DNA from: Cupriavidus pauculus
Lineage (GTDB): Bacteria > Pseudomonadota > Gammaproteobacteria > Burkholderiales > Burkholderiaceae
Reading direction: 5' to 3'
Length of the DNA: 64,000 bases
NCBI RefSeq assembly: GCF_008693385.1
Contig: NZ_CP044065.1
Span: 806,001 to 870,000 of the forward strand
Part shown: positions 58,301 to 64,000 of the stretch, one piece after another
Position numbering within the stretch: the stretch's first letter is position 1
How the letters are laid out: every line of letters begins with the position of its first letter
Notes under the pieces: generated by a model
Seen by the model: the letters and a program-made list of their open reading frames with translations, nothing else
What the model was told of the DNA's origin: nothing
Databases searched by the model: none
Program-made: the position numbers and the translations under genes

Positions 58301-59980
58301 GAGCTATTTATCCGGCGCGCCCTCGTGGAAGGGGAGTTCGACACGCGGCTGCCGTTCTACGCGCATAACCAGCGGCTCGTGCGAGAGATCGAGAACCTCG
58401 AGCACAAGTCGCGCCGGCAGGACGTGCTGGTCGATGACGAACTGATCTACGCGTTCTACGACCGCGCGGTGCCGGCCGACATCTACAACCAGGTGTCGTT
58501 CGAAAAGTGGTACGAAGCCGAGTCCGGGAAGGATCGCAAGCTGCTGTACCTGAACCGCGACGAGCTGATGCGGCACGAGGCCGCCGGCATCACCACGGAC
58601 CTCTTCCCGAAGACGATGGCGGTCGCGGGCGTGGACATGGGGCTCACCTACCATTTCGAGCCCGGCAGCCATCGCGACGGCGTGACGCTGACCGTGCCGC
58701 TGTACGCATTGAACCAGGTACGTCCCGAGCGCGCGGAATGGCTCGTGCCCGGCATGATCAAGGAGAAGGTGCATCTGCTGCTGAAGTCGCTGCCGCAGAA
58801 GCTGCGCCGCCATTGCGTGCCACTGCCCGACTATGCGGCGGGCTTCGTCGCGCGCCAGCCCTTCGGCGAGGGCGATCTGCTCGACGTGCTCATTGCCGAT
58901 ATCCGCGAACAGACGGGCACGATGATCAAGCGCGCGGACTTCAAGCTGGAAACGCTGCCCGCGCACCATGCGATGAACTTCAAGGTCATCGACGAACACG
59001 GCCGCCAGCTCGACATGGGCCGCAACCTCGCGCAATTGCGCGCGGAGTTCGGCGGGCAGGCGCAGCAGTCGTTCCAGACCATCGCGGCGCGGGATGTGCC
59101 GGCGGCCGAAGCCGGCCAGTACGAGAACCTCACGTCATGGTCGTTCGGGGAACTGCCGGAACTGCTCGAGATCCGCAAGGGCAGCCAGACGCTGTTCGGC
59201 TACCCCGCGCTCGTCGATCACGGCGATCATTGCGACGTCGAGGTTTTCGACGATCCGCAGGAGGCCGCGCGCGTTCACCATGCGGGCCTGCGCCGGCTGT
59301 TCGCGCTGCAGCTGCGCGAGCAGGTCAAGTTCATCGAGAAGAACGTCCCGAACCTGCAGCAGATGGCCATGCAGTACATGACGCTGGGCACGCAGGAACA
59401 GTTGCGCGAGCAGATCGTGCAGGTGGCGCTGGACCGCGCGTGCCTGCAGGCGCCGCTGCCGCGCAACGAGGCCGAGTTCAACACGCGCAAGGACGAGGGG
59501 CGCGCGCGGCTGTCGCTGCTCGCGCAGGAAATCGCGCGGCTCGTCGGCAGCATCCTGGCCGAGTACGCGGGCCTGCCGCGCAAGCTGCTGCAGGCCAAGC
59601 CGTATGGCGCTACCTATCAGGACATGGAGGCGCAGCTCGGGCGATTGATGCACAAATCGTTCGTCATCGATACGCCGTACACGCAGCTCGTGCACTATCC
59701 GCGCTACCTGAAAGGCATGGCGATGCGCGTTGACAAGCTCAAGGGCGATGCCGCGCGCGATGCGCAGCGGCTGCAGGAGATGACGCCGCTGATCCAGCAG
59801 TGGCAGCGCGCCGAAAAGCAGCTGCGCACGCAGGGCCGCGGCGCCGCCGACGCGCGGCTCGACGAATTCCGGTGGATGCTGGAGGAGTTGCGCATCGCAC
59901 TTTTTGCGCAGGAATTGCGAACCCCTGTGCCCATGTCGGTCAAACGACTCCAGAAGGTCTGGGAGTCCATGCAGCGCTGA
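55307..59980 (+). CDS. hrpA: HrpA-type DEAH-box RNA helicase with a long repetitive N-terminus
   Basis: 1557 aa; E. coli HrpA is about 1300, and the difference is an N-terminal segment of roughly 290 residues. Residues 65-280 are 36 hexapeptide repeats ([18 protein letters not shown] types), highly charged and disordered. The helicase core then follows: [13 protein letters not shown] (motif I, near 320), DEAHERS (motif II, near 428), [12 protein letters not shown] (motif III), [12 protein letters not shown] (motif VI), then HA2, OB and the HrpA-specific C-terminal regions. HrpA acts on mRNA and on stalled or collided ribosomes. The ATG at 55307 begins [14 protein letters not shown]; a start just before the helicase core is not visible. 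Confidence 0.95.
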   Translation: MSAQRPAQPPGKPSQPGGKPTPRTTRESVPAPGQGNAPRNAPERPPGPSRPAQSPPAAGAPRPSHDGEPTRDGQSARDARPPREGQSARDGQSARDARPPREGQPTPDGQSAHDGRPPREGQPARDGQSARDGRPAREGQPARQAQSAREGQSADGGRSAREGQAAREAQSARDGRPARDGQPVREGQSADGGRPARDGQPVREGQSADGGRPAREGQAALEAQSTDGGRPARDGQPVRDGRSADGGRPARGGQLGREAQPGREAQSGREPSAGRDGRPPRPPRMANPLPPITFPEALPVSARRDEIAAALLANQVVIVAGETGSGKTTQLPKICLSIGRGPVRAGDPPGKTGGLIGHTQPRRIAATSTAKRIAQELGSPVGEHVGYQVRFNDTMSPGASIKLMTDGILLAETQNDPLLRAYDTIIIDEAHERSLNIDFLIGYLRQILPKRPDLKIIITSATIDAKRFAEHFAHNGKPAPVIEVSGRLYPVEVRYRPIREDAAPNGSTPPTPKSAQAKERDLYDGIVDAVDELCRLGPGDVLVFLPGEREIRETAEALRKHHPPHTEILPLFARLSVQEQERVFKPSGARRIVLATNVAETSLTVPGIRYVVDTGLARVKRYSYRNKVEQLQIEAISQAAANQRAGRCGRVADGVCIRLYEESDFAGRPRFTDPEILRSSLAAVILRMKALRLTDIESFPFIEPPLGRAVADGYQLLQELGAVDDANQLTATGRQLAKLPLDPRVARMILAAREQHCLREVLIIASALSVQDPRDRPQEAQEAADQAHRKFFDDRSDLPSEFLGWVKLWKWFEDAVAHKKSNKQLQDQCRANFLSHLRLREWRDVHSQLMTTVTEQGWRLNESEPTYEQVHKALLTGLLGNIGCKLDEGDSRGREYLGARGIKFHLWPGSLIAKKVGRWIIAAELVETSRLFARTLARIEPEWLEQVGKHLLKVSWSDPHWEKKAGQVLALERATLYGLVVYQHRRIHYGPMNPAEARELFIRRALVEGEFDTRLPFYAHNQRLVREIENLEHKSRRQDVLVDDELIYAFYDRAVPADIYNQVSFEKWYEAESGKDRKLLYLNRDELMRHEAAGITTDLFPKTMAVAGVDMGLTYHFEPGSHRDGVTLTVPLYALNQVRPERAEWLVPGMIKEKVHLLLKSLPQKLRRHCVPLPDYAAGFVARQPFGEGDLLDVLIADIREQTGTMIKRADFKLETLPAHHAMNFKVIDEHGRQLDMGRNLAQLRAEFGGQAQQSFQTIAARDVPAAEAGQYENLTSWSFGELPELLEIRKGSQTLFGYPALVDHGDHCDVEVFDDPQEAARVHHAGLRRLFALQLREQVKFIEKNVPNLQQMAMQYMTLGTQEQLREQIVQVALDRACLQAPLPRNEAEFNTRKDEGRARLSLLAQEIARLVGSILAEYAGLPRKLLQAKPYGATYQDMEAQLGRLMHKSFVIDTPYTQLVHYPRYLKGMAMRVDKLKGDAARDAQRLQEMTPLIQQWQRAEKQLRTQGRGAADARLDEFRWMLEELRIALFAQELRTPVPMSVKRLQKVWESMQR
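55499..56146 (+). repeat. 18-bp tandem repeat array in hrpA (36 units)
   Basis: 648 bp divide exactly into 36 in-frame 18-bp units encoding six residues each, such as [24 protein letters not shown] and RDGQPV. Later units show three-unit periodicity ([18 protein letters not shown] repeated), while the last few ([18 protein letters not shown]) are diverged. Confidence 0.93.
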
Positions 59981-60046
59981 AGCGGCGACAGGGACACGCG
60001 ATGGTAAGAAATTATGTGGCGTCATCGAAAAGTGGCGCCCAAACGT

Positions 60047-60052
60047 TAGAAT
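60047..60052 (+). promoter_or_regulatory. Predicted -10 element for the beta-propeller gene
   Basis: TAGAAT in cgttagaatgcg, followed by a leader of about 20-25 nt before the ATG at 60081. No clear -35. Confidence 0.4.
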
Positions 60053-60080
60053 GCGCGATTCGTCATCAGTGAACGGTCTT

Positions 60081-61097
60081 ATGCTCGTCGGAATGCGTCG
60101 TGTGACTCGTTGGAGTCGTGGAGTGGCTGGCGCGATTGGCGCCGCGGCCCTCGGTCTGGGTTTGGGACTGGCCCTCGCCGCGCCCGCGCGGGCCGAGGTC
60201 GTCGTAGTGCTCAATTCGGGTGACGCTACCGTCACGCTGATCGACAAGGATACGCAAAAGGTCCTCGAGACCTTTCCGGTCGGCAAGGAGCCGCACCACC
60301 TGATTGCCACGCCCGACGACAAGTCGCTGATCGTGGCCAACGCGGTCGGCAACGACCTCGTGTTCGTCGATCCGGTCACGGGCAAGGTGCAGCAGCGTGT
60401 GCCCAATATCGACGACCCGTATCAGATCGGCTTCTCGCCGGACCAGAAGTGGTTCGTGGCCACGGGCAACCGGCTCGACCGCGTCGATGTCTACCGCTGG
60501 GATGGCCACGCGCTCAAGATCGCCAAGCAGTTCCCGCTCGGCCGCACGCCGAGCCATATCGCGTTCACGGCGGACAGCAAGATCGCGTTCATCACGCTGC
60601 AGGACTCGAACCAGATTGCCGCGATCGACCTGACCACGCTCAACGTGATGTGGGTCATGGAAGCGGGCTCCGCGCCCGCCGGAGTCTGGGTCACGCCGGA
60701 CCAGAAATACCTGCTCGTGGGCATGACCGGGGCGGACTATGTCGCCGTCATCGACTGGCATACGCGTACCGTGGTCAAGCAGATCCAGACCGGGAAGGGC
60801 GCGCATAACTTCCGCGCGGTGGGCGACCGCCGCCATCTGTTCCTGACCAATCGCGTGTCCGGCACCATCAGCATCATCGACCAGCAGACGCTGTCGAAGG
60901 TAGGGGACATCACGGGCCTGCCGCCTGGTCCCGACGACATGGAACTGACCGCCGACGGCAAGACGCTCTGGGTATCGTGCCGCTGGGCGCGTTCGGTGGC
61001 CCTCGTCGATGTCGCCACGCGCAAGGTCGTGAAGACGATTCGCGTCGGCAAGTCTCCGCACGGTATCTATTTCCGCACGCGCGCGCCGCTCTACTGA
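60081..61097 (+). CDS. Exported YVTN/YncE-like beta-propeller protein
   Basis: 338 aa. A signal peptide (VAGAIGAAALGLGLGLALAA, cleaved after ARA near residue 40) precedes seven beta-propeller units of the YVTN type, seen as VVVLNSGDATVTLID, SLIVANAVGNDLVFVDPVTG, FITLQDSNQIAAIDLTTLNV and HLFLTNRVSGTISIIDQQTL. Such proteins bind surfaces, DNA or ligands in the periplasm. It starts a run of four co-directional envelope genes. In-frame starts at 60069 (GTG) and 60093 (ATG) are alternatives. Confidence 0.88.
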   Translation: MLVGMRRVTRWSRGVAGAIGAAALGLGLGLALAAPARAEVVVVLNSGDATVTLIDKDTQKVLETFPVGKEPHHLIATPDDKSLIVANAVGNDLVFVDPVTGKVQQRVPNIDDPYQIGFSPDQKWFVATGNRLDRVDVYRWDGHALKIAKQFPLGRTPSHIAFTADSKIAFITLQDSNQIAAIDLTTLNVMWVMEAGSAPAGVWVTPDQKYLLVGMTGADYVAVIDWHTRTVVKQIQTGKGAHNFRAVGDRRHLFLTNRVSGTISIIDQQTLSKVGDITGLPPGPDDMELTADGKTLWVSCRWARSVALVDVATRKVVKTIRVGKSPHGIYFRTRAPLY

Positions 61098-61107
61098 ACG
61101 AACCATC

Positions 61108-61944
61108 ATGCGCAAGATCCTGACGGTGCTGGCTTCGGCCGTGGCGGTTGCCGCGGGTGCGGCCGCATGGATGGCGGCCGCGCCGGCCATCGCGGCCCCG
61201 GCGACAGATAACGCCGCCTGCCGCGCGGGCACGCTGTACCTGACGTTCGACACGGGCAGCATGAGCCAGGCCGAACTCATCGCGCGCACGCTGCGCAAGC
61301 ACCATATCCGCGCGACGTTCTTCCTGGCCAACGAGCCCACGATCCATCGCGACAGTTCCCTCGACCCGAGCTGGGCGCCATACTGGAAGTCACTGGCGGC
61401 CGATGGGCATGTGTTCGGCACGCACACGTTCGATCACGTCTACTTTCGCGCGGTGCGCGACGGCAAGGTGATCATGCGTCCGCAGTTCGGCGCCGAAGGC
61501 GGCAGGGACGTGGCGATGACGGCCGAGACGTTCTGCGGGGAACTGCGCCGCAGCGCGCAGGCGTTGCAATCGATGACCGGTCAGCCGATGGCGCCGCTGT
61601 GGCGCGCGCCCGGCGGCCATACGTCGCAGCAGACGCTGCAGTGGGCGGAGCAGTGCGGTTTCAAACACGTGGCCTGGGCGCCGGCCGGCTTTCTCGGTGA
61701 CGAGCTGTCGTCGGAACGCTTCCCGAACGACAAGCTGCTGGCCCGCGCGCTGCGCGACCTGCGCGATGGCGACATCACGATGGCGCACCTCGGTATCTGG
61801 TCGCGCAAGGACCCGTGGGCGCCGGCGGTGCTGGAGCCGCTGATCACGGGGCTCGAACAGAAGGGCTTCTGCTTTGCGACGCTGCGCGAGCATCCCGCGT
61901 ACAAGGCGTGGTTCGCGCAGCAGAAGAAGGAGGGCGCACGCTGA
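61108..61944 (+). CDS. NodB-fold polysaccharide deacetylase-like protein with non-canonical metal site
   Basis: 278 aa with a signal peptide (to about residue 30). NodB motif 1 reads LTFDTG (residues 45-50): the first Asp of TFDD is kept but the second, a metal ligand, is Thr. Motif 2 is HTFDH (106-110), matching HxxxH, and LWRAPGG is motif 3. Related enzymes remove N-acetyl groups from cell-wall or exopolysaccharide sugars; with one ligand missing, metal binding or activity may differ. The stop overlaps the next ATG (TGATG), so translation is coupled. Confidence 0.82.
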   Translation: MRKILTVLASAVAVAAGAAAWMAAAPAIAAPATDNAACRAGTLYLTFDTGSMSQAELIARTLRKHHIRATFFLANEPTIHRDSSLDPSWAPYWKSLAADGHVFGTHTFDHVYFRAVRDGKVIMRPQFGAEGGRDVAMTAETFCGELRRSAQALQSMTGQPMAPLWRAPGGHTSQQTLQWAEQCGFKHVAWAPAGFLGDELSSERFPNDKLLARALRDLRDGDITMAHLGIWSRKDPWAPAVLEPLITGLEQKGFCFATLREHPAYKAWFAQQKKEGAR

Positions 61945-62939
61945 TGTGGGACGCGTTCACCAACTGGATGTCGGGCTGGATCGGCCAGATCGAGGGCTCG
62001 GTGTTCCAGAACGTCGTGCTGCCCGTGGTCTACGATCTCGGCTTCGGCGGCTACGCGGAAGAGGCGTTCACGGGCACCGAATGGCTGCTCGCGGGCATCG
62101 TGCAGATCGCGGTGATGATCCTGATCCTCGGCCCGCTCGAGAAGCTGCGGCCGGTGGAGCCGGTGACGGACCGCCCCGCGGTCCGCGTGGACATCCTGTA
62201 CACGATGATCCATCGGCTCGGGCTGTTCCGGCTCGCGATGTTCTTCGTGCTCGACCCGCTCAGCGACCTGATCGAAGGGCATCTGCGGCTGCTCGGCTGG
62301 CAGCGCATCAACGTCGAGGACTGGTGGCCCGCGGTCACGTCGTCGCCCATCGTCAGCTTCCTGATCTACCTGATGCTGTTCGACCTCGTCGACTACTGGT
62401 ATCACCGTTTCTCGCACACTTACCGCTGGTGGTGGAGCCTGCATGCGCTGCACCATAGCCAGCGGCAGATGACGCTCTGGAGCGACAACCGCAATCACCT
62501 GCTCGACGATATCCTGCGCGACACCGTATTCGCGGTCATCGCGCTGGCGGTCGGCGTGGAACCGTCGCAGTACATCCTGCTGGTGGCGCTGTCGCAGCTG
62601 TTGCAGAGCCTCCAGCACGCGAACCTGCGCCTGCACTTTGGCTGGCTCGGCGAGCGGCTGCTGGTGTCGCCGCGCTTCCATCGCACGCATCATGCGGTGG
62701 GGCTCGGTCACGAGACGCCGGGCAAGGGCGGCAAGCCCATGCGCCTCGGCGGCTGCAATTTCGGCGTGCTGTTTCCGTGGTGGGACATGATGTTCGGCAC
62801 GGCCGTGTTCACGGACCGGTACTACCCGACCGGCGTGCGCGACCAGATGCCGCCGCCGGCGGGGAAGAACCGCGACTATGGCCGCGGTTTCCTCGCGCAG
62901 CAGTGGTATGGCGTCAAGCGGCTGCTGCGTATCAATTGA
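61944..62939 (+). CDS. Sterol desaturase/fatty acid hydroxylase family protein
   Basis: 331 aa integral membrane protein. The diiron histidine boxes are complete: YHRFSH (HxxxH, near residue 152), HALHH (near 168) and FHRTHH (near 245). Members hydroxylate or desaturate lipids, including hopanoid, sterol, or fatty acyl chains; the substrate here is unknown. The ATG at 61944 sits on the last base of the upstream stop, tying it to the deacetylase-like gene and suggesting both modify the envelope. Confidence 0.88.
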   Translation: MWDAFTNWMSGWIGQIEGSVFQNVVLPVVYDLGFGGYAEEAFTGTEWLLAGIVQIAVMILILGPLEKLRPVEPVTDRPAVRVDILYTMIHRLGLFRLAMFFVLDPLSDLIEGHLRLLGWQRINVEDWWPAVTSSPIVSFLIYLMLFDLVDYWYHRFSHTYRWWWSLHALHHSQRQMTLWSDNRNHLLDDILRDTVFAVIALAVGVEPSQYILLVALSQLLQSLQHANLRLHFGWLGERLLVSPRFHRTHHAVGLGHETPGKGGKPMRLGGCNFGVLFPWWDMMFGTAVFTDRYYPTGVRDQMPPPAGKNRDYGRGFLAQQWYGVKRLLRIN

Positions 62940-62966
62940 GCAGCGGCCTGTGCTAGGCTCCTTGCC

Positions 62967-63842
62967 ATGAACGATATCCTCCGCGCTTTCGGACGCGCCC
63001 TCGTCAGTCAGTTCCACCCCCGCATGCTCGCGCTCACCGTGCTGCCGTTCGTGCTGGCCACGGTGCTCTGGGGCGGGCTGCTGTGGTGGGGGTGGGAGCC
63101 GATCATGAACACCACGCGCCTGCTGCTGGAAGGCTCGGTGTTCACGAGCTGGATCTACGCGGCGCTCGATTGGCTGAACCTGCAGTCGCTGCGTTCCGTG
63201 GTGGCGCCGCTGTTCGTGCTGATGATCGCCGTGCCGCTCGTCATCGCGTCGATGCTGGTCTTTATCAGCCTGTGCTCGGTGCCGGCCGTGGTGCGGCACC
63301 TCGAACGCAGCTATCCCGATCTTGCCAAGTCGCACGGCGGCAGTGTGTTCGGCAGCGTCGTCGCGTCGTTCGGCAATACGTTCGTGTTCCTGCTGCTCGT
63401 GATCGTCACGCTGCCGCTGTGGCTGGTACCGCCGTTTTTCGCGCTGATTCCGCCGGTGCTATGGGGCTGGCTGACCTACCGCGTGATGACCTACGACGCG
63501 CTGGCCGAGCATGCGACGGCCGAGGAGCGCAAGACGCTGATGAAGCGCCATCGCGGCGCGCTGCTGATGATCGGCATCGCCGTCGGCCTGCTGGGCTCCG
63601 CGCCCACGCTGCTGTGGGTCTGGTCGGCGATGATCATCTTCCTGTTTCCGGTCGTGCTCGTGGGGACGTTATGGCTCTACGTGCTGATCTTTATCTTCTC
63701 GGCATTGTGGTTCGGGCACTTCTGCCTGCGCGCGCTCGCACAGCTGCGCGCGGAGCGGGTGGGCGCGGCCCCGCCGGCGCCGCCGGGCGGCGACATCATC
63801 GATCTTGCGCCGTCCGATATCCGGCGCATTGAACCATCCTGA
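62967..63842 (+). CDS. EI24-domain (CysZ-like) membrane protein
   Basis: 291 aa with several hydrophobic segments (MLALTVLPFVLATVLWGGLL, VVAPLFVLMIAVPLVIASML, FVFLLLVIVTLPLWLVPPFF, LLMIGIAVGLLGSAP, and others) and the EI24 pattern of a hydrophobic half followed by a cytoplasmic tail. CysZ of this superfamily imports sulfate in E. coli, but there are no sulfur genes here and the family is broad. It begins 27 nt after the desaturase gene and ends 13 nt before the CinA-like gene. Confidence 0.82.
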   Translation: MNDILRAFGRALVSQFHPRMLALTVLPFVLATVLWGGLLWWGWEPIMNTTRLLLEGSVFTSWIYAALDWLNLQSLRSVVAPLFVLMIAVPLVIASMLVFISLCSVPAVVRHLERSYPDLAKSHGGSVFGSVVASFGNTFVFLLLVIVTLPLWLVPPFFALIPPVLWGWLTYRVMTYDALAEHATAEERKTLMKRHRGALLMIGIAVGLLGSAPTLLWVWSAMIIFLFPVVLVGTLWLYVLIFIFSALWFGHFCLRALAQLRAERVGAAPPAPPGGDIIDLAPSDIRRIEPS

Positions 63843-63855
63843 AGCGGGGGCAAAC

Positions 63856-64000
63856 ATGGGTTTCGGCCTGATCGTCATCGGTGACGAGATTCTGTCGGGG
63901 CGGCGCGAGGACAAGCACATGCGCCGTGCCATCGAGTTCCTGGGCGCGCGGGGCCTGGCGCTGGAGTGGGCCGAGTATATCGGCGACGATCGCGAGCGCA
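63856..64000 (+). CDS. CinA-type molybdopterin-binding (MoCF-like) protein, N-terminal fragment
   Basis: 48 codons are present before the window ends. MGFGLIVIGDEILSGRREDK is the signature N-terminus of competence/damage-inducible CinA-like proteins (MoCF_biosynth domain), and GLALEWAEYIGDDR fits the next strand and loop. The downstream part, including any nicotinamide-nucleotide amidohydrolase domain, is not visible, so it could be a short molybdopterin-binding form. Confidence 0.88.
   Translation, partial: MGFGLIVIGDEILSGRREDKHMRRAIEFLGARGLALEWAEYIGDDRER

Noticed and set aside
59800..60072. Small open frame between hrpA and the beta-propeller gene
   Set aside because: Overlaps the hrpA end in another frame, Arg-rich, with no motif.

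Overview
The window is a GC-rich (roughly two-thirds G+C), densely coding stretch of a beta-proteobacterial main chromosome. It is almost certainly from the Burkholderiales, and most likely Cupriavidus or a close relative such as Ralstonia. That call rests on recognised protein families and gene order: an AddAB-type recombination nuclease in place of RecBCD, surE-pcm-nlpD-rpoS, rlmN-pilW-rodZ-ispG-hisS-yfgM-bamB-der-hfq-hflX-hflK-hflC-hisZ-purA, and several Bug-type and NMT1-type solute receptors. I see no phage, insertion sequence, CRISPR array or integron. Most of the window is housekeeping core genome with small accessory modules.

Layout. 1-4.0 kb: the end of an AddB-like nuclease and a complete AddA-like helicase-nuclease. 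4.07-4.17 kb: the 4.5S SRP RNA gene (minus strand). 4.2-10.5 kb: B12-dependent ribonucleotide reductase (with an apparent 1-nt frameshift near its 3' end), dnaX, ybaB and recR. 10.5-17.6 kb: an accessory catabolic and transport block, with a LysR regulator, CaiB-type CoA-transferase, HMG-CoA-lyase-like enzyme, Bug receptor, and an NMT1/TauT-type ABC importer. 17.6-23.4 kb: a quinone oxidoreductase, then surE-pcm-nlpD-rpoS and a 3'-5' exonuclease. 23.4-26.6 kb: an EEP-family hydrolase, rlmD and a Bax-inhibitor-1 protein. 26.9-36.7 kb: ndk, rlmN, pilW, rodZ, ispG, hisS, yfgM, bamB, der. 36.9-44.3 kb: hfq, hflX, hflK, hflC, hisZ, purA and a phosphoribosyltransferase. 44.3-45.5 kb: an NAD(P)-binding protein and an Rrf2 regulator with matching operators. 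45.7 kb: tRNA-Leu(CAG). 45.9-52 kb: rnr, rlmB, a sirtuin, tal, rpiA. 52-55.3 kb: an unknown exported protein, a YggX-type protein and argA. 55.3-60 kb: an HrpA-type helicase. 60-64 kb: an envelope gene run (beta-propeller, deacetylase-like protein, sterol-desaturase-like protein, EI24 protein) and the start of a CinA-like gene.

Three themes stand out. (1) Several conserved proteins (DnaX, HrpA, RpoS, RodZ, Pcm, ArgA) carry long low-complexity inserts, and those in dnaX and hrpA are near-perfect in-frame minisatellites: 16 units of 15 bp in dnaX and 36 units of 18 bp in hrpA. (2) At several genes a TACAAT/TATAAT -10 element sits only 6-8 nt before the ATG, predicting leaderless mRNAs. At argA/hrpA one symmetric 8-bp element, ATTATAAT, provides a -10 on both strands for two divergent genes. 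(3) The Rrf2 regulator and its neighbour each have a near-identical inverted repeat upstream, which defines a small regulon. I found no wholly new multigene defence or mobile system. The best candidates for unexplored biology are the beta-propeller/deacetylase-like/desaturase-like envelope cluster, the symmetric argA-hrpA promoter and the Rrf2 pair.
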